The notes under the pieces were generated by a model, which was not told the origin of the DNA, ran no database searches, and saw only the letters and a program-made list of their open reading frames with translations. DNA of 9,715 nucleotides from Anaerolineaceae bacterium UBA1363. GTDB taxonomy: Bacteria; Chloroflexota; Anaerolineae; Anaerolineales; Anaerolineaceae. Position 1 is the stretch's first letter, and every line of letters begins with the position of its first letter. The translations under genes were made by a program, and so were the position numbers. The stretch is taken from the NCBI GenBank assembly GCA_002306055.1, contig DBRR01000008.1, positions 57,083-66,797 on the forward strand. Direction: 5' to 3'. Below, in pieces: positions 1 through 6,408 of this stretch.

Positions 1-76
1 CTGTAAATAATCACCCCGGATAATGTGTAAACTTGTCTAAACATGGAGGCCCCCGACATGCCCTAAAACGCTGACC

Positions 77-463
77 TCATTCAAACAATTTGCTGATCTC
101 GTCTCCGATGGAGTGGAAGGTTTCTTTCACATCCTCTCCAAACTTTTTGACGTTCGGGTCGTTCTTGCCATCATGGTAAGCGTCATGGAGGGCATCCCGG
201 ATCTGTTCAAGTCCGGCGACTATTTCCTTTTTTGCTTTTTCCGTCCAATCGGGTTCAGGCTCAGGGTCCAATCCGACACGCTTTCTTTCCAGTTCCTCGC
301 TGACATCTTTACGCAAAAGATCATCACAATCGCTCACCAGTGGATCGGGGTAATCCCGGGAAACACAATCGGGACCCTCCTTCCGTCTGGCATCAAGAGG
401 GGGTAATTGTACGGGTTGATTTCCGGTTTGTGAGGAACCATCTGTGTTCAGCTGATCATTCAT
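77..463 (-). CDS. Small acidic protein of unknown function (128 aa)
   Basis: I do not recognise this protein. The reading frame is open back to a TTG at 490, but the ATG at 463 is preferred because an AGGAGA Shine-Dalgarno sequence lies six bases before it; the upstream TTG and ATG have no such site. The product is hydrophilic and acidic, with no signal peptide or membrane segment. Residues 1-70 look disordered and rich in Pro, Asp and Gln, with two Cys (33 and 46) and a DPEPEPDW stretch at 66-73. Residues 73-128 look like two amphipathic helices separated by a GKNDPN turn and ending in KLFE. It lies 75 bases downstream of the lplA stop on the same strand and could be co-transcribed with it or use its own weak promoter. 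The helical tail could bind a membrane surface or a partner, but that is a guess. Coding status is supported by the ribosome binding site and plausible composition only. Confidence 0.6.
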   Translation of the reverse strand: MNDQLNTDGSSQTGNQPVQLPPLDARRKEGPDCVSRDYPDPLVSDCDDLLRKDVSEELERKRVGLDPEPEPDWTEKAKKEIVAGLEQIRDALHDAYHDGKNDPNVKKFGEDVKETFHSIGDEISKLFE

Positions 464-490
464 TGCATTTCTCCTTTGGTTGTCCATCAA

Positions 491-517
491 ATTGTAACGA
501 GATCACCATCATGACAA
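491..517 (-). promoter_or_regulatory. Weak candidate promoter for the small acidic ORF
   Basis: On the minus strand a TTGTCA box (512-517, five of six matches to the -35 consensus) is followed after 15 bases by TACAAT (491-496, five of six matches to the -10 consensus). The spacer is shorter than the usual 16-18 bases. The site lies in the gap between lplA and the 128-aa ORF, about 28 bases before that ORF's ATG. It could equally be chance, with the ORF transcribed by read-through from lplA. Confidence 0.25.
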
Positions 518-538
518 AGACAGCAATCTCACGCTTGG

Positions 539-1531
539 TTAGTAAAGTAAATCCAGCAATCCTGCGGTTGTCAGGTTGACAAAATAATCGTTGACGTCCA
601 AATGGCTGAGCCGCTCAAGAATTGCTGAGGGTTCATAGCGGGAGCCTGCCAGGGCTGCTTCCAGCTCGGAAACATCCCGCTGACCGAAAAAATCGCCATA
701 GAACTTGACCTGGTTGATGACTCCTCCACGGCTGATATCCAGCCAGGCTTCAACGCAGCCACCTCCATAGCGGATCTCACGCTGGATATCGAAAGCAGGC
801 GATTTACCAAAATTCCATTCCCAGTTTTGATAGCGTTCTCGCGAAAGCTGGTGAATGTTCTCCCAGTCAGCTTCGCTTAGAACGTACTCTTCGAGCGGAT
901 TCTCGTTATGCACACTATCAATGATCATCTGGCGGAAGGTCATGATATCGGGAGGGTTTTCGGGCAAAAATTCGGTGATATTTGCCACCCGTGAACGGAC
1001 TGATTTAATCCCCTTGGATTCAATCTTGGCTTGTTTCACGCGCAACGCCTCCCCAACCACCGAAAGGTCCGTATTCCACAGCAGCGTGCCGTGACTGACC
1101 ATACGAGGACCTGAAACATATTGAGCATTTCCAGAAATCTTTTTGCCATCGGCAAGGATGTCATTTCGACCGGAAAGCTCCGCTGGCACGCCCATTTTCA
1201 TCAGGACCTTAATCACAGGCTGGGTGAATTTGCGAAAATTGTGGAAGTTTCCTGGTGAATTTGGGGCGATAAAGGAGAAATTTAAGTTCCCCAGGTCGTG
1301 ATAGACTGCACCACCCCCCGATAGGCGTCGGACAACAATGATGTCATGGGCTTTGACATAATCGACGTTGATTTCCTGGATTGTGTTTTGGTTCCGACCG
1401 ATGATGATCGAAGGTTTGTTGATGTAGAAAAGCAATATCTCTTCCTTCGGGGCGATGATTTTGATCAGATATTCTTCTATAGCAAGGTTTATCCGGGGGT
1501 CTTTATTGGGTTCATTTTCGACAAACAGCAT
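539..1531 (-). CDS. lplA: Lipoate--protein ligase A
   Basis: This enzyme activates free lipoate with ATP to lipoyl-AMP and transfers it to a lysine on lipoyl domains of 2-oxoacid dehydrogenases or glycine cleavage H protein; it acts in the cytoplasm and serves lipoate salvage. The 330 residues match the usual length of the two-domain form. Family motifs are all present: GRNQNT (45-50), RRLSGGGAVYHD (68-79), GRND (121-124), DGKKISGNAQ (128-137, with K131 as the likely conserved active-site lysine) and HGTLL (147-151). Residues from about 250 to 330, beginning RYGGG, form the C-terminal accessory domain needed for the adenylation step. The ATG at 1531 is preceded by AGGAG five bases upstream and, further up, by a good promoter. 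No lipoylated enzyme or lipoate transporter gene is nearby. An octanoyltransferase LipM-like role is less likely because the C-terminal domain is intact. Confidence 0.93.
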   Translation of the reverse strand: MLFVENEPNKDPRINLAIEEYLIKIIAPKEEILLFYINKPSIIIGRNQNTIQEINVDYVKAHDIIVVRRLSGGGAVYHDLGNLNFSFIAPNSPGNFHNFRKFTQPVIKVLMKMGVPAELSGRNDILADGKKISGNAQYVSGPRMVSHGTLLWNTDLSVVGEALRVKQAKIESKGIKSVRSRVANITEFLPENPPDIMTFRQMIIDSVHNENPLEEYVLSEADWENIHQLSRERYQNWEWNFGKSPAFDIQREIRYGGGCVEAWLDISRGGVINQVKFYGDFFGQRDVSELEAALAGSRYEPSAILERLSHLDVNDYFVNLTTAGLLDLLY

Positions 1532-1558
1532 AATAACTCCTGACGTTTCTTAAAAAGC

Positions 1559-1587
1559 ATTATACCCACGAGATTAGTCCATTTCCA
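1559..1587 (-). promoter_or_regulatory. Sigma70-type promoter of lplA
   Basis: The minus strand has a perfect TATAAT (1559-1564) preceded by a 17-base spacer and TGGAAA (1582-1587), which matches four of six -35 consensus bases. Predicted transcription would start near 1552, giving a leader of about 20 bases that contains the AGGAG of lplA. The location between the terminator of the upstream operon and the lplA start makes functional sense. Confidence 0.65.
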
Positions 1588-1621
1588 TCAACAGTATAGA
1601 CACGCTAAGGTGATAGCGGGG

Positions 1622-1660
1622 AAACAAAAAACCCCTGATGGTATATCTACCAACAGGGGT
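1622..1660 (-). terminator. Rho-independent terminator of the ABC operon
   Basis: Read on the minus strand, 1660-1631 forms a hairpin: a seven-base outer stem (ACCCCTG paired with CAGGGGT), a two-by-two internal loop, a four-base inner stem (GGTA with TACC) and a four-base loop. It is followed directly by six T residues and then GTTT. It lies 17 bases after the TAA of the permease gene, so it ends the four-gene operon and insulates lplA, which has its own promoter about 40 bases further on. Confidence 0.85.
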
Positions 1661-1677
1661 GTGGACTGGGACATAAC

Positions 1678-2973
1678 TTATTCGTATTTCAGTGCATCAA
1701 CGGGGATGAGGGTCGCGGCATTCAACGCTGGGTAGAGCCCGGAAATCAAACCGATCAAGGTTGCGAACGCGATGCTGAACACTGGCAGCCAGAAGGGGAT
1801 CGAAGCAGCCAATTGCGTGCCCATGCCATCGCCGGTTGCCAGCATGGAGCCACCCAATGCGTTGATCACCGCGCAGATTGCCCAGCCGACCAACACACCT
1901 CCAATTCCACCCAAAAAACCAATCCCCGCAGCTTCCCCGAGAAAAATGGTGAGGATGTTGTTATTGGTGGCGCCTACCGCTTTCATAATCCCTATTTCGC
2001 GGGTGCGCTCCAGGATTGCCATCGTCATGGTGTTCGCGATACCGATGGCAGCCACCAGCAGAGCAATAGCGCCGACCCCGCCAAAAACCAATTGCATGGT
2101 TGAGAAGTAGCTGTTGATGCCTTCCACCGTGGATTGCGGCGTATACGCTTGGTAACCCATGTCCGTGATCTGGTTCGTAATATCCACTACAATTTTTGGA
2201 CTCTCCACTTTAACAGTGACCTGGTTATAACCGTCTTTCTTGTAGTCAATCCGCTTACCGGCAAACCACTCATTCCACTGCGTGACCTCATCCAGCACCA
2301 TGTACATGTTGTAGTCCGACTCGCCGCGGGTTTCCGCCAAAACCCCCACAACTTCAAGTACGTATGACTTGGTGGAGGTAGTGCCATCCTCACTCCAACG
2401 AGTAAGTTTTATTTTTAGTTTTTGACCCATCAGATCGGGCGGCGTGATCGGTTCAGAGTTCGGGCGGGGGTTGGGATCATAAAAGTTATTATTGAAGGCA
2501 GAACCCACCACCACCTTGCCTTTACTGATGGTGGTCACTCCCTGGCTGGATTCGAGACCAATATCCTTTAGGTCAGTCAGGTTAACACCCATCGCACTAC
2601 CCCAGGCTGAAAGCTTATCCAATGAGATCTCCATGCCGCCCTGGATATACTGCTTCACGACAACCTGAGTAACACCCGGAATGGCTTTGAAACTCTCAAC
2701 TGCATCCGGGGTCAGTTTCTTAATGTCATCCTCGGTAATCTGTTGCATCATGGGCCCTTCAGCCATTGGATAGCCTGGATAGACCTCGATACTGGTCAGG
2801 TCGTTGATGCCCCAAAGTTGGCTGGTCGCGCTTTGTTGGAGCCCAACGCCAAGAGAAACCAGTGTCACAACCGCTGCAGTGCCAATCACTACCCCGATAG
2901 CGGTCAGCAACACCCTCCCTTTGCGGCGGCTCAGGTTATCAATGATCAGGCTGATAAAATCAGTAAAGCGCAT
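1678..2973 (-). CDS. MacB/FtsX-type ABC transporter permease
   Basis: This is the membrane subunit of a type VII (MacB-like) ABC system, which couples cytoplasmic ATP hydrolysis to movement of an extracytoplasmic domain instead of forming a classic transport channel. The 431 residues show the expected order: a first membrane helix (about 22-44, with the N-terminal SRRKGR before it), a large extracytoplasmic MacB_PCD-like domain (about 45-290), then the FtsX domain with three membrane helices (about 296-317, 342-373 and 393-414). The cytoplasmic loop ERTREIGIMKAVGA (322-335) and the C-terminal IPVDALKYE are hallmarks of the family. The ATG at 2973 follows GGAG by five bases, and the gap to the preceding gene is 20 bases. 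It is last in the operon. Unlike E. coli MacB it carries no fused ATPase; that is the separate gene at 4652-5362. The substrate cannot be read from the sequence. Confidence 0.93.
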   Translation of the reverse strand: MRFTDFISLIIDNLSRRKGRVLLTAIGVVIGTAAVVTLVSLGVGLQQSATSQLWGINDLTSIEVYPGYPMAEGPMMQQITEDDIKKLTPDAVESFKAIPGVTQVVVKQYIQGGMEISLDKLSAWGSAMGVNLTDLKDIGLESSQGVTTISKGKVVVGSAFNNNFYDPNPRPNSEPITPPDLMGQKLKIKLTRWSEDGTTSTKSYVLEVVGVLAETRGESDYNMYMVLDEVTQWNEWFAGKRIDYKKDGYNQVTVKVESPKIVVDITNQITDMGYQAYTPQSTVEGINSYFSTMQLVFGGVGAIALLVAAIGIANTMTMAILERTREIGIMKAVGATNNNILTIFLGEAAGIGFLGGIGGVLVGWAICAVINALGGSMLATGDGMGTQLAASIPFWLPVFSIAFATLIGLISGLYPALNAATLIPVDALKYE

Positions 2974-2993
2974 CCTGTCTCCATTTCAGTGGG

Positions 2994-4640
2994 CTATGGC
3001 ATCTTGCCGCTGCCACCGCCGCCCTGGATATAAATTCCGCTATCCGTGCCCGATTCAGTGGGGGTGATGCCATTATTGTTAGAACCAGAGCCAAACCCAA
3101 AGAAACTCTTGATCGCATTCCAGATGCGCGCGAAGAAGCCGGGCTGCGAAGAAGGTTCCTGGGAATTGCCATCAGGGAAGGGATTCATTGGATCCACCAT
3201 GATGGGATTGCCGTTCTCATCGAGCACCGGGTTGCCGTTCTCATCCAATAATGGATAAGGCGTGGGCATCTCCATCGGTGGGTTCACGGTGACACTCAGA
3301 GAGGAGTTATAGGTTCGCAATTGGTTGAAATCATCCGTATAGCGGATCTCAAAGTTGATTGTCGCCTCGCCTTCGCTGAAAGGCATGAACATCGGGTCGA
3401 AAGTAAAGTAGCCACCTGGGTCAAGCGTGCCAATCAGGATGCTATTGTTGCTCATTTCGCCATCGGGGCTGGTGGCGACAACATTTCCCAGCACCACACT
3501 CTTCCTGGAGAGATTCGTGATCTGGATCGGCAGACTCCCCATCTGACCGGCAATGACCATCCCCTCCATGGGCTGATAAAAACTGAACTCCAGTTGAGGA
3601 AGCGAAAAAACCAGCAGTGTGATCACCTGATCATCCACCATCCGAACCCCTTTGGCATCGGTGTAAACAAACGAAAGCTTGAGGGGGTATGCCCCGGGGT
3701 TCGTAGTCACATTAACGATGAACTCCTGTTCAGGGTTCAACGTGCCACCCACCGGCACATCGCCAAGCAAGATAACGTTACTGTTGCCCACAGGCGCAAA
3801 GTTACTCACGTCTCCGCCTGCTCCGCCCAGCCCACCCGCCTGGGGCGTGCCGAGCGGATCCGTAGTGTCGGCTGTTGCGCCGCCGCCGTACACCAAACTG
3901 ACAGCACGCGCGTCGGCTGTGCCCGCGTTGCTGACCTTCAGCCCCAGCTTAAAGTGCGATCCGGGCTGCAGGGGATCGATATCGGTGGTATAGCTGTTGA
4001 CCACCATCTGAGGTCGCTTGACAGCCGCTGGAGTGGCGGTGGCGGCGGTGGAGCCAGTGCCGCCGGTCTGATTGATAATGATGGAAAAGGTAAAGGTTTC
4101 AGAATAGGTGTTGCCAGCTGGATCCATATAGGAGACCGCAGCTGTAATGATGCCTGAATACTTCCAAGTGGACATATCATTAACCCTAAATTTATGGGCT
4201 CGGCCTTCTTCTGCATCTTTCACAGTTATATCTTTTATGCTTGTAACACCTCCATCAAGAGGGTCAAATTCTTGGCTGCTAAAAGCTAATAGGACATTCA
4301 GCGCATCCGCTTTTCCCCCATTTCTAATCGTGAAGTTTAGATCAAAGCTACCAAAGGGATCGACACTTTTACTTCCATTCCCTGTATGATATTCAGAGAT
4401 AGAAAGCATAGGTCGGTCAATCTCTTGCTGCACGACATTATTAGGAACCGAACCTGATGGATTAACCACATTGCCGTTATCCGGCACCCAGTTCCACGGC
4501 ACCTGGGTGGGCGCTGGGGTTTGGGTGGGCGGATCTATCCAGCCCTGGGTCATGGCATAACCCTTATGGTTGAGGATCGGCAACGCTACCAACCCAATGA
4601 GTATCATAACGACGAGTGCAAATTGGAATTTCTTTTTCAT
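2994..4640 (-). CDS. Secreted multi-domain Ig-like/CARDB-type protein, ABC-operon partner
   Basis: The 548-residue product starts with KKK and a hydrophobic segment (about 6-25) that ends near GYA at 27-29, so it is exported or N-terminally anchored. Three beta-rich repeats follow, at roughly 75-190, 210-350 and 350-455. Each has the CARDB/Ig-like pattern of a 'vxN.G.a.a..v' strand pair (FTIRNGGKADA, LKVSNAGTADA, IQITNLSRKS) and a late 'v.f.y.d' strand. Then come a Pro-rich linker, a tandem LDENGNP duplication (466-479), an amphipathic helix FFARIWNAIKSFFGFG (502-517) and a Gly-rich tail. This resembles COG1361 'S-layer domain' proteins. It sits between the ATPase (11-base gap) and the permease (20-base gap), the kind of place a periplasmic adaptor would occupy, so an adaptor or substrate-binding role is inferred. 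AAGGTG lies just before the ATG. The DNA for residues about 64-153 is markedly AT-richer than the rest of the gene. Confidence 0.8.
   Translation of the reverse strand: MKKKFQFALVVMILIGLVALPILNHKGYAMTQGWIDPPTQTPAPTQVPWNWVPDNGNVVNPSGSVPNNVVQQEIDRPMLSISEYHTGNGSKSVDPFGSFDLNFTIRNGGKADALNVLLAFSSQEFDPLDGGVTSIKDITVKDAEEGRAHKFRVNDMSTWKYSGIITAAVSYMDPAGNTYSETFTFSIIINQTGGTGSTAATATPAAVKRPQMVVNSYTTDIDPLQPGSHFKLGLKVSNAGTADARAVSLVYGGGATADTTDPLGTPQAGGLGGAGGDVSNFAPVGNSNVILLGDVPVGGTLNPEQEFIVNVTTNPGAYPLKLSFVYTDAKGVRMVDDQVITLLVFSLPQLEFSFYQPMEGMVIAGQMGSLPIQITNLSRKSVVLGNVVATSPDGEMSNNSILIGTLDPGGYFTFDPMFMPFSEGEATINFEIRYTDDFNQLRTYNSSLSVTVNPPMEMPTPYPLLDENGNPVLDENGNPIMVDPMNPFPDGNSQEPSSQPGFFARIWNAIKSFFGFGSGSNNNGITPTESGTDSGIYIQGGGGSGKMP
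3208..3245 (-). repeat. 24-bp in-frame tandem duplication coding for two LDENGNP units
   Basis: The 14-base string TTGCCGTTCTCATC (plus strand) occurs at 3208-3221 and 3232-3245, exactly 24 bases apart. On the coding strand this gives DENGNP at residues 466-471 and 474-479. The period is eight codons, so the frame is kept. The Asp/Asn/Gly spacing resembles acidic calcium-binding loops, but two short units are not enough to claim metal binding. The duplication lies in the linker between the third Ig-like domain and the C-terminal amphipathic helix, where length changes would be tolerated. Confidence 0.75.
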
Positions 4641-4651
4641 TTTTCACCTTC

Positions 4652-5362
4652 TCAGCCAACACGCTGAATAGATTCTTCATATTGTGCATCGGTCACAAGC
4701 TGACCGTCGAGTAGATTAATGCGATGGGTTGCATAGTTGAGCATGCGCGGATCGTGGGAGGCAACGATGATCGTTTTACCGGATTTACAGAGTTGTTCGA
4801 GGAGTTGCATGATCACGATGCCACTTTGGGTGTCCAGGTTGCCGGTAGGCTCATCGGCCAGGATTAATGGAGGGTCATTGACCAGGGCACGCGCTACTGC
4901 CACGCGCTGCTGCTGACCGCCAGAAAGCTCAGTGGGCTTGTGACCGATGCGGTCTTCCAGCCCCACTTGCGTCATCAATTCTTTGGCGCGTTCCACCCGC
5001 TGACTCTTTTTGACACCCGAAAATCGCAGCGGGAAGCCAATATTGGCTTCGGCAGTCATGGTCGAGATCAGGTTGAAAGTCTGAAAGATAAAACCCAGCT
5101 TGTTACGACGGTAATTTGCCAGTTGGTTCTCATCCATCCGATCGATCTGTTCACCATCAACCAGGATGGACCCTGAAGTAGGCCAATCCAGACCTCCTAT
5201 CATGTTCAGTAAGGTGCTTTTTCCAGAGCCTGAAGGACCCATAAGCACCGTGAAAGTAGCAGGTTCAATTTCGAGCGAGACGCCATTCAGGGCGTGGACT
5301 TCTGTGCTGCCCATTTTGTAAGTCTTAAACAAGTCACGAACGCTGACGAAACTATCGCTCAT
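4652..5362 (-). CDS. ABC transporter ATP-binding protein, LolD/MacB/YknY family
   Basis: This is the cytoplasmic ATPase that powers the MacB-type permease encoded two genes downstream. Its 236 residues are the normal length for the family. All nucleotide-binding motifs are intact: Walker A GPSGSGKST (42-50), Q-loop Gln94 in FQTFNL, signature LSGGQ (146-150), Walker B LILAD with catalytic Glu171, the D-loop in GNLD (174-177) and switch His203 in ASHDP. The segment EPTGNLD and the overall look place it with LolD, MacB and YknY instead of importer ATPases. The ATG at 5362 has AAGGTG four bases upstream, and the gap to the Yip1-like gene before it is only eight bases, so translation is probably coupled. 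A functional ATPase is near certain; the transported or extracted substrate is unknown. Confidence 0.96.
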   Translation of the reverse strand: MSDSFVSVRDLFKTYKMGSTEVHALNGVSLEIEPATFTVLMGPSGSGKSTLLNMIGGLDWPTSGSILVDGEQIDRMDENQLANYRRNKLGFIFQTFNLISTMTAEANIGFPLRFSGVKKSQRVERAKELMTQVGLEDRIGHKPTELSGGQQQRVAVARALVNDPPLILADEPTGNLDTQSGIVIMQLLEQLCKSGKTIIVASHDPRMLNYATHRINLLDGQLVTDAQYEESIQRVG

Positions 5363-5370
5363 AAAACACC

Positions 5371-6186
5371 TTAGAAGAAGTAATATCCCGAGCCCCCCAT
5401 ACCGCTCAAGGCTGCTGAGATGAGGGAGGGTATTCCCACGAGTGCCAGCATCAGAATCAAGGAAACTGTCGTGGCGAGCACAGCCTTATTCGTCCTCAAA
5501 CCGGAAAGCGGAACCGCTCCAAGAAAAAGAAAAATAACAAAGAGCAAGCCATAAAAGTCCACCTGCCCCAGTATCCCTCTCAGCCACGCCATGATGCCTG
5601 TGGCGTCACTGGCAACCAGGTAGCTGAGCCCGGGATCTTCAACCAGCCTTTTCGAACTGATTATGACGATCACTTTTACCAACTCTCGTAGCGCGAATGG
5701 AAGCATTGCCCAGGCGACAAGATTGCTTACTTTCTGATTACTGGTTCGACTTCCAGCCAGCGTCAGCGAGAGGTAAAGTAAGCTCGAGCAGATCATCCAG
5801 AATAGCAAATAACCTGCCAACCCGGTTAACAATGGGAAAATGTACATGAAGGTTGGAGAGGTCAGATTCTGCTGCGCTTGCAGGAATTGCTGCTGACGTT
5901 CCTGAGACCACCATTGAAAGTCATCCGGGACCGTTGCTCCGGTTTGAATATTGACTCGCTTGATGGGAGCTGCAACCATCACCGCCAGAAGGACCATAAC
6001 AGCCAGGATGAGCATTGGCAACAGCCAAACAGCTGTTTCCTGCGCATTTACTCGCGCAAGGGTGCTGCGCGGCTTCACAAACATGCGTGGAACCCATCCC
6101 CAATGCTGGTCGCGCTTTTCGCGCTTTTGCTTGGTTCGCTTACCGGTTGTTTCCGGTGATTCTTCCGCCTTAAGCTCTTGTTTCAT
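5371..6186 (-). CDS. Yip1-family integral membrane protein, first gene of the ABC operon
   Basis: The 271-residue product has a charged N-terminal tail rich in Lys, Arg and Glu (1-45), then about five membrane segments (near 52-73, 113-145, 155-177, 211-231 and 234-261) and a short GGSGYYFF end. The motif set (a Pro-containing segment after a polar loop, LPFALRELV, and hydrophobic helices late in the chain) fits the Yip1 domain. The frame is open to a GTG at 6216, but that codon has no ribosome binding site, whereas TAAGGT lies five bases before the ATG at 6186, the same style of site as in the next two genes. In Bacillus subtilis YknW, a Yip1 protein, belongs to the YknWXYZ exporter and helps it assemble, so a similar helper role is inferred here. 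Assignment to Yip1 is from topology and style, not a search. Confidence 0.75.
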   Translation of the reverse strand: MKQELKAEESPETTGKRTKQKREKRDQHWGWVPRMFVKPRSTLARVNAQETAVWLLPMLILAVMVLLAVMVAAPIKRVNIQTGATVPDDFQWWSQERQQQFLQAQQNLTSPTFMYIFPLLTGLAGYLLFWMICSSLLYLSLTLAGSRTSNQKVSNLVAWAMLPFALRELVKVIVIISSKRLVEDPGLSYLVASDATGIMAWLRGILGQVDFYGLLFVIFLFLGAVPLSGLRTNKAVLATTVSLILMLALVGIPSLISAALSGMGGSGYYFF

Positions 6187-6408
6187 TGGCAACCTTACCT
6201 GGTCTGCAGTTGACACACTTTATTAGAGACGATTCCGGAGTAAAAAAGTTCCCGTATTAGCACCATTGCCATAACACCTGTTAGTTTATCCTAAAAGCAC
6301 GAAGACCGTATGACAGCAAGTGGTTTGGACGGCTCATGATGCAAAAATCTGCAAAAAAGGACGTAAGACACTATAATATTTTTACAGTTCAAATACAGGA
6401 GAAATAGT
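6187..6408. other. Divergent intergenic region between the ABC operon and tldDE
   Basis: These 222 bases carry no credible gene. The right half holds the tldD promoter and leader described separately. The left half must hold the promoter for the minus-strand operon, but I see no convincing -35/-10 pair there; the best is TCTAAT (five of six matches) close to the start with a poor -35 box. A run of six A (6242-6247) is the only other notable feature. No riboswitch-like or terminator-like fold was recognised. Confidence 0.6.
6340..6377 (+). promoter_or_regulatory. Promoter of tldDE with phased A-tracts
   Basis: A perfect TATAAT lies at 6372-6377, giving a predicted start near 6384 and a leader of about 25 bases. 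No good -35 hexamer sits 16-18 bases upstream. Instead the octamer TGCAAAAA occurs twice, at 6340-6347 and 6350-6357, ten bases apart, where a -35 box or an activator site would be. Tracts of A repeated at one helical turn can bend DNA, so the box may be helped by curvature or by an activator. Confidence 0.55.

Noticed and set aside
1..76. Possible terminator or promoter left of the 128-aa ORF (GGAGGCCCCC between two CATG words)
   Set aside because: The pairing is imperfect, no T-run follows on either strand, and no -35/-10 pair stands out; nothing here can be supported.
3321..4157. A 278-codon open frame on the plus strand opposite the secreted protein gene
   Set aside because: It lies wholly antisense to a well-supported gene in a GC-rich stretch where stops are rare, has no ribosome binding site, and its translation is rich in His and Arg with no recognisable domain.
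6187..6216. GTG at 6216 as the start of the Yip1-family gene
   Set aside because: No ribosome binding site precedes it, while the ATG at 6186 has TAAGGT at proper distance like its operon neighbours.
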